The notes: generated by a model from the letters alone, not told the origin. Shown: positions 21,801-34,170, counted from the stretch's first letter. The stretch: DNA of 64,000 nucleotides from Platycnemis pennipes (GCA_933228895.1 OW121853.1:80956645-81020644); one strand, 5' to 3'. A program made the numbers and translations.

Positions 21801-22860
21801 CCATAAGACGGTATTTAAAGCTTTACACTTAGGTTTCCGTAAAGACTAACACCAAAGGGTATAAAATAAAATTCATTAATATATATTTTATTAATTACAA
21901 TTAACACTTTCGGGTATGACCGATTATGAAGCGTTGAACTCTCGTGGACTGCCATTTTTCTATTGTTTTCTTAGGCCATTTGTTAAGAATTTTTAAACTT
22001 TAACAGTGTTTTTTAAATCTGCATTATAGTTTCGTCTTTTTTCTTTCAGATAAATCAGTTTTTAAGTCATAACATGTTCTACTTTTTTTCTTGATGTTTA
22101 AATATTCGATTTTTTGCGTCTCAGAAAAAATTCGTACCATTTTGTTGTGTGTTTTGTAACGCAATTTTGCCATGAAAAGGGTTATTTTCAATAACAACAA
22201 TGAAAAATATATTTTATCAATTATGATTAAACTAAATTATAAATTAATAAAATTAATTAGATATGAATAATTTTTAGTAAACAGCGAGGTAAAATAATAT
22301 ACCATTGTTTAATTTAACTTAAGATCATTCTAGGAGTGAAATCTATTAAATTGATAGCTAGAGAAACTCTAACCCCCCACTTCACTTAATTTTATAACCT
22401 TCTGTAAGGTCGTCGTGTTCGAAATCTTCCCGTTTTTTCTCAAAGCCACGGTTTTCCTCAAATTCAACAAGCAACTAATGTCTGACTGCTGATGTTATTG
22501 GACCGTATTTGCTGTTGTGAAACTTTACATCCTATATCTATAAGGTTACGTAACGAATTCACAACAACACAAGCCACGGTTTACTGAAAGATAACATTTA
22601 GCAACTACATTTGCTTATACAACGAAGTTGATACAGCATTTGCCTACATAAATTGAACGAAAATGGCAAGCAATCGAATGAAATTCTCAAATATGTCCAA
22701 AAATCTGAGACTCCAATGAAATCTCACTCAATAAACTTCAATTATGAGGTACCTCAATTTGATGAGATACAACACGCGGTCACTTCGTGCATCCAAGAGC
22801 CAGGAAGACACTTTTTTAAGCGAACGAGCGAGGGTAATATCGGCTCTAGATTAAAGTAAC
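21801..22860. other. AT-rich non-coding stretch
   Basis: Long A/T runs and no recognised feature; the frame at 22653-22859 (+) shows no known motif. Confidence 0.45.
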
Positions 22861-22869
22861 ACTCATAGT

Positions 22870-23890
22870 CACAGCAAACGTCACAAGTCTCGGGTGAACT
22901 TAGGGCGCCCACGGCATGAATCCCAAATGAGTAGCAAGGGGAAAGAAAAACGAACGACTCGTAGAACTCCTTCCGGGATACGTGAGGTCGGTATGATGGA
23001 CCGAAATGGAGAGCAGCGAGGACGAACGGAGATGGAAGAGTGCATGAGCGGACGAGAAGGTGCGCGCCGAATGCATCTGGATGTGAATATGGATATGGGA
23101 GAGAAAGGAAAAAAAAGGAGTGAACTGCACAGAGCTCATCCCGGAACTTCGCCTTCTCTGGCATGCCACCACCTCACCTTTCCGAGAGGCGGACACGATT
23201 CGGAAGACTCTTCCTCGAGTCCCTTCACCCTTACTTAGAGCCATGTCTCCCCATTCCAAGAGATTTCGTTCAACTCTATTCACGTGTAGAGGATGAGGAG
23301 GTGGGAAGAGAGGGGTGGGGCGACCATGAGAGGCTTTAAGAAGAAGAAACTTCTGTCAGGGTGGCAGAAGATAAGGGTTCGTGGGATGAGGTGGTGGGAA
23401 GAATGGGTACATCGACGTCTTTTGTGTTTGTGTGTCAGTGTCACGTTCACAATGCCAGCAACCCCCTCGTGATCTGTCGCTCCGATGCATCACGCACAGA
23501 ACTGTACATATACACATACTGTCTGCCACCTGGATGGCAAGAGAACGAGAGGGGGTGGTGGTGTTAGTTCGGAGGGTTATGTGGGGAACTCGCGGAAAGA
23601 CGCGGTCCCTTCTTCCGTAACGAAAGGGTTGTGAGTGGGGAGAGAGAGTTCGGCGAGTGTTTGTATGTGAGGGATTGCGCGGTGTCAGCTAGTGGGGTCG
23701 GAGATGATGGCTCCAGGTCGGGAGAAGTGGGCTTCAGGGGGTCATTCCGCGTACTCGCGCCAGATCTCCCAATTCCACCACCTCCTTCCTCTAATTGCTA
23801 TTCTTTTTCTCATCCCCCATAAGATCTCCCCTTTTTCTTTTCCTACCTCCTTTCGAACCTCATTTCTTTTTTATATTTTGTGATTTAGCA
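22870..23890. other. GC-rich island without recognisable coding sequence
   Basis: Composition rises abruptly, first purine-rich on the + strand (22,900-23,400, 23,560-23,760) then pyrimidine-rich (23,760-23,870). Overlapping frames on both strands (114, 127 and 136 codons) are mutually shadowing and motif-free. It is CpG-bearing (for example GCGCGCCGAATGC near 23,063) in contrast to its AT-rich flanks. It could be regulatory or an untranslated exon. Confidence 0.4.
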
Positions 23891-23999
23891 TCTTTGAAAA
23901 AAATAAGCGCCGACACGGAACGATATTAGTCATCCTAACGAAATCATTATGGAGCTAAGGAAATGATTTTTTGCATCCTTAAATCCCAATGAACCAAAT

Positions 24000-24080
24000 G
24001 CTCAACCATAGAATGGTGAATTCACAAGTTCGAATCCGGATCGCATGAATAGCAACCCTAAACCAGCAGGGCAGTTTACT
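24000..24080 (+). repeat. Possible tRNA-type SINE fragment
   Basis: AAGTTCGAATCCGGATCGCA (about 24,027) resembles a B box. There is no convincing A box or body, so only a decayed fragment is proposed. Confidence 0.25.
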
Positions 24081-24089
24081 GCAGAAAAC

Positions 24090-25820
24090 TTTTTTAAAAA
24101 TTCTAGGTAGTAGAACTACCAATTTCCTCCCACACCATCGTACAAGCTAACCATAATTTTAAGCACAAACACAACCATAATGCCCAAGATTCGACACCAC
24201 AAGCTTTAATTTGTTTCGCCAGGGCTCAAACGATCTGATTTCCGCCTTCGGCTTAAAATAAATCATCTTCATAAAAACATCATTTATTATAAGGATTTCA
24301 TAAAAAGTTTTGTCATGGTTCATAACTTGGTGTTAACCCATTATTAGAGCTATCAAGCGAGGCATGCTATCTACTTGAGTGAGTCCTGACTGGAAGGCAA
24401 ATAAATGTTTTTCAGGTATTCAGATAAGTATATCACGCATGGTATCTAATGAAATCATACATTTACGCAAACATCCGTTTTTTATGATCTGTGTGAGTCT
24501 TTAAAAGACCAATAAATGCACTAATAACGGTTTCAAGGAAGATATCGAAGATTTCTTGCACGTGAAATCTTTGATATTAAAAATTTCTGGGACAAAAAAA
24601 TAATTTGGCATTCACATAAAAATTACGAGCATATTCATGGATTTATGCAATATGACAACTCATAACAGAAGAGCCGTTGAGCATAATTTAGCGAAACTAT
24701 TCTGGGTTTGAGTGATAACCTATGTACAAATCTTAACATCTAATAATATTCAGAATATTTTGAATATTTATCCACATAACTAAATCTAAAAACGAAAATA
24801 GGAGTTATAAAATTTTTTAAGTTTTAAAGGTAACTGAAAAAACTGTTCTCAGGATGATTACACTGATCTATCTTACTCTCAATACGTCTGATAATTACCA
24901 ATCGTATTTCTCGTCACTAAAGATAAATTTAGCATGCAGCAGGAAAAAACACTTTTTCTCAGTTCAGATACGTTGATAACCATGATTTCTCACGATAGGT
25001 CTTTTGAAGTGAAATAAACGCTACATGAAAGCTATATTTAAAATCCATGCATTAAAACGCGTCCATATATATAAATTATGCGTTCACATGGCATTGTTAC
25101 AAAATATTTCTGGAAAAAATTCTATTTACATGAAATTTACTACATATGAATCATTTTCTAACGAGCACGTGAGCTAAAACACTATAAGTTATTTGTTTCA
25201 AGATAGAATCGATAATGAATCTTATATTTGTGCTGCATAAAGGACATAAGTGCACTATTATGTATTAAACTACTTAATTTCAGCTTGTAACCTTGAGTAT
25301 AATTACAATTTTTTATATTGTGACACATTAGCTTATTTTCATTCCGTATATGAAAGGATACAATTCATTAAGAGCATCTAACACATCAAAAACATGAATT
25401 TTTTTACTGAGTTAATGATTTTCTCCCGTAATTTGATCCCTCAGCAAAGTTGACAAGAATAAACGGTTGCATATGCCCGTAGTAGTAGTCAGATCGGTAA
25501 TACGCCGCCTGGCAATCCAACGCCGCGGGCTCAGTCTGCCTAGGGCATACACGCTGTGTGTTCATCTTAGGATTGAGATACTAAATTGCTTCGTTTCAAT
25601 CCGTAGAGAGAGATTAGAGAAATGAACTTTACACAGGTTCAAAAAGCCATCCTTCCCGCCAGGAATACTGGATCATAATTAGCACCGTAATAAGCAATTA
25701 GATCAGTGAAATATATGCAGTCTATAATGCATTTGATATATGTTCTTAGCAACGGTAACTTATGTTTATCACTAGCCAGTAGTATGTAATGTATAAATAT
25801 GAGCATATGAGTAGTGCTTT
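24090..25820. other. AT-rich non-coding stretch
   Basis: No recognised element or gene. A GC-richer patch at 25,490-25,560 (CGCCGCCTGG, CGCCGCGGGC) is isolated and unexplained. Confidence 0.4.
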
Positions 25821-25829
25821 TTTGGTGGT

Positions 25830-25885
25830 GACTCACCCTCCAAGTGGCTCGCAGAGGAGTCAGTATATGTAGATGTAAGTAGCTC
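25830..25885 (+). repeat. CR1/L2-type 3'-terminal motif, degraded copy
   Basis: CTCACCCTCCAAGTGGCTCG, then CAGAGGAGTCAGTATATGTA, then GATGTAAG has the order of the sense motif (CACCCTC, GTGGCTTGCAG, AGTAT, TGTAGATGTA) but has lost the left GCCAC arm. Confidence 0.45.
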
Positions 25886-26577
25886 ACTTACTTGGCATAA
25901 TAAGAATTACTAGATCGAATGTCACCTGAGATATGAGTGTCGGCTTGTCTTATGATTAAGCCTAGGTTAGACCACGAGAAAGAACTTCGCCAGTAAAGCC
26001 ACCTAAATCCCCAAATCTACTATGGTTTTTAACACACCCATCACTACCGACGAAAAAATCATTAAAAAACACGGATACTCTGAAGCGTACTTTACTAATA
26101 AATTTGACGGGATAGCCTTAGCGTAGCCTAACCGAGACCTATTGTCAACTGCTTGAAAAGGACGAATCAAGCATTTATTGATCCAAAAACGATCATTTCG
26201 AAATACTTGAGGCTCAGGAATCACTCAGAGCATACCTTTCAAATCGAAAAGTGTTTTACTCGAACCATGAAAATCCACGTGGATACACACAAGGTACGAA
26301 AAATTCCACATCATCATCATGGGTCACCAATCCTAGGATTGGTTTGACGCAGCCTTCCAATCGATTATTCTATCAGCCAACCTCTTCATATTAACGTAGA
26401 TCTTCTCTTTCACGTCCTTTACGACCGTTCTATATAACTCATAAGAGGCATGCCTTTTCCATTCTTCCCGTTCACTTTTCCTTCGATGATTGTCTTCATC
26501 AGGCCATCATGTCTTAAGATGTGGCCGATTAAGTAGTCCCGTCTTCTTTCTATACTTCTCAGCAGACTTCTCTTTTC

Positions 26578-26970
26578 TCACACTCTTCTTAGGACTTCTT
26601 CATTTGTCACTCGGTAGATCCATTTTATCTTCATCATTCTTCGATAACACCATATTTCGAATGCTTCCACCCTTTTCTTCTCCGCTGCTGTCATCGTCCA
26701 TGCCTCACTGCCGCAAAGAAACATGCTCCAGATATACGTACCAATGAATTTATTTCTTACTTCTGAGCTTGCATTTCCAGCTGTAGGTAGATTCTTCTTT
26801 TGATAGAATGCCCTCTTTGCCTGGTCTATTCTACTGACTATTTCTTTCGTGCTTCGTCCATCGCTGGTTACTCTGCTTCCAAGGTAACAGAAATCTTTCA
26901 CCTCTTCCAGTTTCTCTTTTCCTAGCATAACTTTGGTTTTGGCCTCTTTTCTCTTGCTGTACACCAAAAT
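26578..26970 (-). pseudogene. C-terminal domain of the RTE/BovB-like LINE
   Basis: The frame 26967 down to 26578 reads LEEVKDFCYLGSRVTSDGRS, then AKRAFYQKKNLPTAGNASSE, then FIGTYIWSMFLCGSEAWTMT, then VEAFEIWCYRRMMKIKWIYR and VTNEEVLRRV. It is the same text as in the 16.2-16.6 kb and 49.6-49.9 kb copies. Confidence 0.93.
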
Positions 26971-26983
26971 CTTAGTCTTCTCC

Positions 26984-27400
26984 TTATTGATCTTCAGCTG
27001 ATGTCAGGCCATTGTCCTTTCCATAGTTGTTAGCATCTTTTTCAGATCCTTCTGTCTCTGCTATGAGAGATACGACATCAGCGAATCGTAGCATGCTGAT
27101 TGTTTCTCCGTGGATGTTCACTCCAGAACACTTTTCCTTGATTTCATTAATGGCTCTCTCGATGTAAACGTTAAAAATTACGGGAGATAAGGCACAGCCT
27201 TGTCTCACTCCTTTCCTTATTATTGCTTCTTTAGAGCTGGGTCCAGATTTTATCAAAGCTACTTGGTTTTTATACAAACTGTGGATAATTCTTCGGTCAT
27301 TGTACGACACTCTAATTTCTTTCAGAATTCCAAGCATTAAATTCCAAGTAACGTTGTCAAAAGCCTTTTCGAAATCCACAAATGTAATTTAGGTCGGTTT
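26984..27400 (-). pseudogene. RT palm of the RTE/BovB-like LINE, active site lost
   Basis: The frame 27379 down to 26984 starts MDFEKAFDNVTWNLML, which holds the first catalytic Asp. It continues with IIHSLYKNQVALIKSG, then GVRQGCALSPVIFNVYIE (palm motif B), then MLRFADVVSLIAETEGSEKD. The last is the FADD motif with the second Asp changed to Val, which should abolish polymerisation. Confidence 0.93.
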
Positions 27401-27460
27401 GTTGTTCTCCATTCTCTTCTCTATTAGCAGCATTAGGGTCAATGTTGCTTCTCTTGTTCC

Positions 27461-28110
27461 TTAACTTTTCCTGAATCCGAATTGCTCTTCATCCAGGAAC
27501 TCCTCTGCATTTCGTTCTATTTTTCTGTAGATGTTTCTGTTCAGTATCTTCGATGCATGTGTTGTCAGGCTTATAGTCCTAAAATTTTCACATTTCTTTT
27601 TGGGAATAGGAATTATGATGTTTTTCTCGAAGTCCCTAGGTATTTCTCCTGTTGAATACATGTTGCAGATGGTTTTGTAGAGATGGGTTAATGTCTTCTC
27701 TCCTGCATTTTTTATTAATTCTGCTGGGATATCAATTCCAGAGGCCTGTTTCATCCGAAGACCCCTTACTGCAGCGTTGAATTCCGATCTTAATATTGAT
27801 TCTCCTATATCATCCTTTTCGACTTCGCTTTCCTCTTCAACAACTTTCGTACTGAGATTGTTCCTGTTGTATAACTCTTCCAGATATTCTTTCCATCTAT
27901 TCACTTTGTCTTCATTTTCAATCAAAAGTTCTCCGTTCTTGTCTCTTATGGCATTGCAACTTGCGCTCCGTTCCTTGAAGTAGTTCCTAACTATCCTATA
28001 TGCAGCTTCTACCAAGTGCAAGGTTGTTTTGTACATCTTCGCATAGATTCTTCATCCATATTTCTCCAGCTTTACTGGCTTTGCGACTTACTTCGTTCCT
28101 TATTCTTTAG
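27461..28110 (-). pseudogene. RT finger region of the RTE/BovB-like LINE
   Basis: The longest intact piece (191 codons, 28036 down to 27461) contains WKEYLEELYNR, then MKQASGIDIPAELIKNAGEK (the first RT finger motif), then IIIPIPKKKCENFRTISLTT (NYRPISL-type motif) and EEFLDEEQFGFRKS (QxGFRKGRGT-type motif) at its very end. The frame breaks just after GFRKS. Confidence 0.92.
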
Positions 28111-28164
28111 TAGCAAAGCTGCCTTCTTCAGTTTTCACATTATTGTACTTTCTTCTATCTTCAA

Positions 28165-29100
28165 TTAGGTGACTAAGACTTCTTCCGTGATCCATGGCTT
28201 CTTCTTGGCAACTTTTCTTCTTCCAATAACTTCTTTTGCGGCTTCCTGTAGTCCACATTTAATGTTTTCCCAACGCTCTTCTACTGGTTTCTCAGTCAGG
28301 TCCTCTCCTATGTTGTTTTTTACTGCTTTCTGAAATTCCAGCTGATGTTGAGTCGCCTTCAGTTTTTGTACTTGCCAAATGTTCTTTACTGTTTTCTTCA
28401 ATCTCTTGAATTTTAGATGGCATTTCATCATCACCAAATTATGGCCATTGTCGATGTCTGCACCCGGGTAGCTTTTGCAGTCCTTCACCTGATTCCTGAA
28501 CCTTTGCTTCACTAAAATGTAGTCTATTTGAAATCTTCCTCTGTCTTCTGGCATCCTCCACGCGTATCTTCATTGGTTGTGATTTTTAAACAATGTGTTA
28601 GTAATCACCAACTAATGTTGTGTGCAGAACTCAAGCAGTCTTTCTCCTCTTTCGTTTCGGTTTCCCAATCCAAATTTTCCAGTAACTCTTCCATCTTGAC
28701 CTTCACCGACGTTAGCGTTCCAGTCTCCTAAAATAATTAGGTTTACTTCTCCTCTTTTCTGGTTTATTACTTCCGTGTTATCTTCGTACGTGTTCCACTT
28801 CTTCATCTTCGTAGTCCAACGTAGGCATGTAAACTTGCACCACAATAGTATCTGTAGGCTTAGTTTCAATTTTAACCATTACGATCCTCTCACTGTACCA
28901 CAGGAAGCTCTTCACACGCAGTCCTGCACTCTTCCTGAACATTATGCCTGCTCCAGCATTACCATTTAATGATCCCGTGTGTATAATTCTATAGCTTACG
29001 CTCCAGAAGTCCACTTCATCTCACTGATTCTTAATGCGTCGAGGTCCATTCTCCGCATTTCCACCTTAAGGTTCTCTAGTCTTCCGCAGGTCCAAAGTGA
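28165..29100 (-). pseudogene. Endonuclease domain of the RTE/BovB-like LINE
   Basis: In - strand order: a broken N-terminus (FRVGT then a TAG where GTWN is usual, near 29,107), GRLENLKVEMRRMDLDALRI, then GAGIMFRKSAGLRVKSF, then VVQVYMPTLDYEDEEVEH, then NLIILGDWNANVGEGQDG (the GDWN motif intact), then KFGLGNRNERGERLLEFC, then RGRFQIDYILVKQRFRNQVK and GADIDNGHNLVMMKC. The last should contain Ser-Asp-His; here it is Asn-Gly-His, so a catalytic Asp is lost. Several frame changes separate these blocks. Confidence 0.9.
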
Positions 29101-29460
29101 TCGCCTAAGTTCCTACCCTAAAATGTCTATCACACTTGGCTGTAGTATCCGCCCAGAGAACCGAATGGGGAACTATTTTACCTCCGGAATATTTTACTCG
29201 AGAGGGTTCCATCATGTCTTGATAAGAGAAAAAAAGTGGGGTAGCTGCGATTCCTCGGGATAATAATGTGGTGGTTTCCCCTTGCCTTCCACATCGCAGT
29301 ACTACAGCCGTTAAAGTAAATGTCATCATGCCTGTAGTGAAATGTGTGTCGTTGTACCGACCACTGTGGTCTGCACCTTCACTCATGTGAAGAAGAGCTG
29401 CTGCCTTCTCCTCCGGGTGATGGGAAGCGTAACTGTTGGCGGCCTCCGTCGCCAAGTCAC

Positions 29461-29720
29461 GGCATCTTTACAGGCTCTGTATTATTTAGTGGCCTACCTT
29501 ACCCAGGGATAGACCAAATACCCCCTCGGAATGCCATCACTGTTTGGCCACAACTTCTTATTCGACGAGTAAACTCGCTTATCTCGCAGCTAACCTCTAT
29601 ATCTAGAGGTCGACCCTCCATCCGCAACTTGGTGGACGCACTCGGTGGCTTTAAGCTTACAATTAGACGCGAGAAAAATATTCCACATGAGCAAATATTA
29701 ATTACGAAGAAATGCCAATC
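29461..29720 (-). other. Possible 5' extension of the RTE/BovB-like LINE
   Basis: A GC-moderate stretch continuous with the endonuclease leader (for example CGTGACTTGGCGACGGAGGC on the - strand near 29,450) before AT-rich DNA resumes at about 29,670. No boundary marker is visible, so inclusion is tentative. Confidence 0.35.
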
Positions 29721-29729
29721 TTATCGATA

Positions 29730-32150
29730 GATCCCATTTATTTGAACCATCACTGCATAAAACTTAGATGGATGATAGTGATAAAATTTTAACTTTCGTT
29801 GCGCCAGAATATTTTGAATTAGTAATAAAAAATAGACTTCAGCGAGAGGAACAATACCACTGCGTAATTTTTGGAATTATGTTTAGAGAAGTGAAAATTT
29901 GATATATTTACGAAAAAGGGTTCATAATAGAGGCTAATATTTAACAAACAGCCAGCTGCTAGAAATGATAATGAATTCAAGTACGCATCTAATATTATGG
30001 TGATATCACCAATCGCATGCTACAATAATCACCTAGCTAACTCTACAAGTACTTCGTGAAGTCGCGAGGCATAGGAGAAGAGGTATATCTGAAAAAATAC
30101 AGAATTACACTTTTTCCATTCACAAAGTGCATCATTTACTCCACCAACTCAAATTCAATTGTTTGATGGATTCGCGAAATGTGTCACGCAAAGAACGGCG
30201 ACAAGAGAAATTCAAATTTGGACTCTAGACGGACGACTGAAATTTGCACATCAAAAACAAGGAGAAAAAGGGGTGAATGCATACGACTATCAAAGGATTT
30301 TCAAGTCTGTGTATGCTCTAAAAAATTCCCTTAAAAACTCGAGCCGAGAGAGTTTGGAATATTTGAGAATGAGGAAAACTTTTCAAGGGAATTGCATCTG
30401 ACACCGTCATGTGCATTTTTTGCTATTTGTATGATGTGTATTCCTTTTCTGCACCTTTTCTCACCGGATTTCCTGAGTTCCGAGATCGCTGAATATCTAC
30501 AGCGTAGGGAATACACATTAAACGAAACATATATTTTCGGACCTTAATTTTCCACGAAATATCTCAACGTTTACGTGAAAGAATTGATCTCCAGCCAAAT
30601 GAAACATCAAAGAAAGAAGACCGAAAAATAATTTTTGGGTGGATGATATACGGGCAGAAAATTACTTAAGGCACGAAAACAAAACTGATAGCAAATTATT
30701 AATGCGTAAAATTTTATGAAGTGTTAAGATAAAACGACTATCATCCAACACATGCGCTCAATACACTATTAAATGTAAGAAAAATAATAAAATAGGCTAA
30801 CTAACTAATTCTTATTTTTCTGTCGAAGGAATGAAAATATTTTATGGACCCTTTTACCAAAATGGCATTTCCATCATTTAAAACGTTTTGAACTCTTACA
30901 CCAAGAAATTTTAGTAAACTAGAGATTAAAATAAATTTTTTTTTCAAGCACACATATGTGACATAGATGTGGGAACAGGACTCTTCCTTGAGAGAATATT
31001 TCTCTGCACAGATGCCGTCGACGGCCCGCGACTATAGTAATTCTGAGGAATATACTCTGGTGAAACATCGTTCGAGTGCGCAAGCACAATATAGATTATC
31101 ACAGCACATATCGCAGCTGCAGACATTGTCACACCAATTACAATTTGCTCTCGACTTAACCACAACAAATTATTTTTAGGCAAAGTTCGATCATGCAAAA
31201 ATTATATTGCCCAATATCAGCAAAAGACATACTTTACCTTAATTTTTTCCGTGTTTGATTAAGTCGTATTAGCCTTCTAATTTTTCTCTAGAGTTAGACT
31301 CCTTTCATTTCTTTCGAGCCCTTTTCTCGAGTTCTCGAAGTAAACAAGCCAAACTAAGCAGATCATAGTTGATATCACACAAGCAATGGGTAAGCAATAG
31401 CACTTAATGAATTAGAATGGCGTTCTCATGAATTGAAAATATCTAATTTTCAAAAATTCATTTTCGAAAATATAATTTATCATATTTACAATGCATGAAA
31501 TAATCAATCCATCAACCCAATTGTATTTTTACAAGTATTCTCAATGAATTTTCTTTAATCTTCATTTGAAAGGATGTATGCCGCGTTTTTATATGCAACC
31601 CCTCTCTCCTACAGCAATATTATATGCAATTATGACGGCGGAGAAATACTGCATTTCAAAACATCATTCCTAATTATTAGCCACATAATATTATCGTTGA
31701 AATGGAATAAAATATTTTCAGAAATTATACCAAATGCATCCATAGGGATTAATTTCCAGAAAATCATTTCACCACGCACTAGTATTTCCGTTTAAATATA
31801 CGTATTGCGTAGTAGTATTTACGGAAAAAAATACGCTTTAAAATCAGTTTGAACATAGTGACGCCAAAAGAAGAAACTTTCACAGAGAAAAACTTGTTGT
31901 AACGCATGGAGAAGTTTCAAAATGTTTATTCTGGACTCGACACTTCATCACCTAATATATCCCGGTGTTAAAAGGAAGCAGTTCACGTAGGCTCATCTTC
32001 GAGAAATTTTACAACACTATCCATCATCAACAACTACTAGTTAACTAACCCATAGCCTTCCCGCAAAATCTTTAGCAAACTTTCGACCGTATCCTTCACA
32101 CCCATCACTCATCAAATTCTGGAATATATATCCCAATCTTCCGTCCCTCT
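29730..32150. other. AT-rich non-coding stretch
   Basis: No recognised element. Frames at 30159-30401 (+), 30944-31198 (-) and 31574-31795 (+) show no motif and no splice context that could be defended. Confidence 0.45.
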
Positions 32151-32159
32151 AGAAGTTAA

Positions 32160-33065
32160 TAAGCACCGATAAATCGGCCTCGAAGCAAAGGCGCAACGCA
32201 ATAAATATTTTAAGCCACGGAACGCGGAAAAATGGGCGAAGGAGGGGGAATGACGAGCCGCAGCTAGGCATACTCCCCAACAAGCGGTCGTGGAGGGAGG
32301 GGGAGTGATTGCGAGACAGAACGCGGAGGCTATTTAATTAAGGGAGCATTCATCGCCACCCCACGTCCTTCTGCTGCCCGGCCCACGCATGGGCTTTTAC
32401 GCACAGCGTGAAAACAAAATGCGGCGGGAGATGAAATTGAAGAACTGGCGGCGTTCGTGGCGCGCTCCCCAGCAGCGAACAAACGCGTTGGCAGCGCTTC
32501 GCCGACGATTTGCCGAAAACACCACTCGGCGAAGGGATGGTTAAGGGCGTTTTTACGACGGCGGAACCGAAAGTGGAGGGAGATAGGGGGGGAAAGATGG
32601 GAACAGCGTCATTGCAGAGGAGGGCAGTTGACTCCCTAAGCTCCCAGAGGAGCCAGGACCTTTGCGTGTTCGTGTGTGTTTGGTAGGATATCGGGAAAAT
32701 GAGTAATACATCCATCCAGGAGGTGGAAAGCGCGAAAGTGGGGGTTCCGCCGCTCGGCGCGGTTAAGGGGAAAGGGTTCCCATGACAAAGCGTGTTGCCA
32801 CGGATGTGCCTTCACGGTTGGGTGGGCGTGAAGGGTAAGGAGGTCGCGAAATAACGAATATGCATAAGCCGCCCGCGGAGCAGGGCTCCTCCCCAAAGTA
32901 CGGCTATCTCCAGGGAAACCGATGAGACTCGATCGTTACCGGGGGAACTGCGGGCCCCTCTCCGTGGGGAGCCTCGGGGAAGATGAATGGGGAGGTAAAA
33001 GCGGGAGGGTTGAGGCGAGAAAGGCCCGCGGGGCCCTTCGGGACGGGTGGATCATGAAATGAAGG
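32160..33065. other. CpG-bearing GC-rich island
   Basis: The best-defined island in the window: dense CpG words (ACGCGTTGGCAGCGCTTCGC near 32,483; GGCGTTTTTACGACGGCGG near 32,546; GGCCCGCGGGGCCCTTCGGG near 33,023) inside AT-rich flanks. A TTAATTAA lies at 32,334. Frames on both strands overlap and carry no recognised domain. A promoter or enhancer island, or a non-coding exon, is plausible by composition alone. Confidence 0.45.
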
Positions 33066-33503
33066 TGACGAATTTATCCTTCAAGGGGATAAGTTCCCTA
33101 CCCGTTGAGATATGAAAGTTTTCCACAACTTAAAATAACTTCCTGCGATTAACTCCACACTGAAAAAGTCACAAAAGCATAACCCCTGATCAGCGATGTT
33201 TTGATTCTGATAACGTTGGGCCGGCTGTTCTGAAGTTATATCCTGCTTTTCCTAGTTTTAACACCTTCATATTAGGAGGGCCAAAGTAATATGTATTACA
33301 AAACATAAATCATAATGGGACCTCAATGCCATTTCTAGCTCCAATTCCAAGCGATTGATCAAGATACAAGAACGCGAAATTCCGGTGCAATGATGTCGAT
33401 TTTGGAATTGGATAGTGCGCAGCAAAGAGAACCTTGGTTAGTCAATATTGCAGTAAGATAAAACAGTGTTCCCGTTGTTTGAGGAACTATAGGTGGGGTA
33501 TTA

Positions 33504-33696
33504 ATAGAAATATATTGCAATTTTTCACAGAAGTAACAATTTATTTCGACTAGTTTCAACTTTATTACATCATTATCAAAATGAAAGTAGTAACATTGAA
33601 ACTAGTCTAAATAAATGTTCACTTCTGTGGAAAATTGCAATATCTTTCTATTAATATGGAACGTTTCCACTACATCACACCTGAATCTGGTTCATT
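33504..33696 (+). mobile_element. Fold-back insertion with near-identical 16-bp flanking repeats
   Basis: Arms 33500-33577 and 33578-33655 are imperfect inverted repeats sharing, in order, ATTAATAGAAA, ATATTGCAATTTT, CACAGAAGT, ATTTAT and GACTAGTTTCAA. A 41-bp tail (33656-33696) follows the right arm. TATAGGTGGGGTATTA (33488-33503) and TATAGGTGGGGTGTTA (33697-33712) flank it and differ at one base, as a target-site duplication would. The total is about 193 bp with no coding capacity. Its class is uncertain; an inverted pair of retroelement 3' tails (for example of a Penelope-like or LINE element) or a fold-back DNA element would both fit. Confidence 0.75.
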
Positions 33697-34170
33697 TATA
33701 GGTGGGGTGTTACCATCAGGTAGTAAGATTAGGTACATTCTAAATCTACTGAAAAAATCCATGGCAATTTGTGAACCTATAAATGGCAGGCAGGATAAAG
33801 TTAGAATAAGGTTAGAAATAAAGTTAGAAATGTAGGTTTGAAGAGGGATGGAGAGGTTTTTAGAGAATTTTCCTGCATATAATAAGAGATAACAATAGAT
33901 TTGATCGACGCTTGGGAGAAGATAATTAACCTTTGAGAGACATGGTCACTTTTGATAATCGAGTGATGCTCGAAAGATATTTAATTGTGCCTGCGTTGCC
34001 TGGAGTGGTTCCCAATGTTTAAAAAATAAAATTGATATTTTACCTAAAATTTATTTTTTTTAATTTCTGATTCAAGACAGGAGTATATGCCGAGAACGAT
34101 TTGAAATCGTGTAATCACATCATTGTAACAATTTAGGACATCTTTCATAAAATGTAACGTCATGAACATT

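Larger units (their letters stand above)
26305..29460 (-). mobile_element. Near full-length, inactivated RTE/BovB-like LINE
   Basis: Read on the - strand, the element shows a leader, an APE endonuclease, RT fingers and palm, thumb and C-terminal domain, then a 3' UTR ending CCAATCCTAGGATTGG and an ATGATGATG tail (26,305-26,345). It could extend 5' to about 29,660, where sequence of similar composition continues. The coding region is broken into six frames by stops and frameshifts. Both catalytic centres are damaged: the RT box reads FADV instead of FADD, and the endonuclease SDH reads NGH. Two shorter copies at 16.1-16.8 kb and 49.3-50.0 kb share its 3' end, which defines the family boundary. 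No flanking target duplication was identified. Confidence 0.9.

Noticed and set aside
25490..25560. GC-rich patch as a SINE head
   Set aside because: No A-box/B-box pair could be placed.
33540..33620. Hammerhead-like ribozyme in the fold-back arms (GATAATGATG...GAAACTAGTC)
   Set aside because: The conserved CUGANGA core is degenerate and no three-stem fold could be drawn; kept only as a reason to test a Penelope-like origin.
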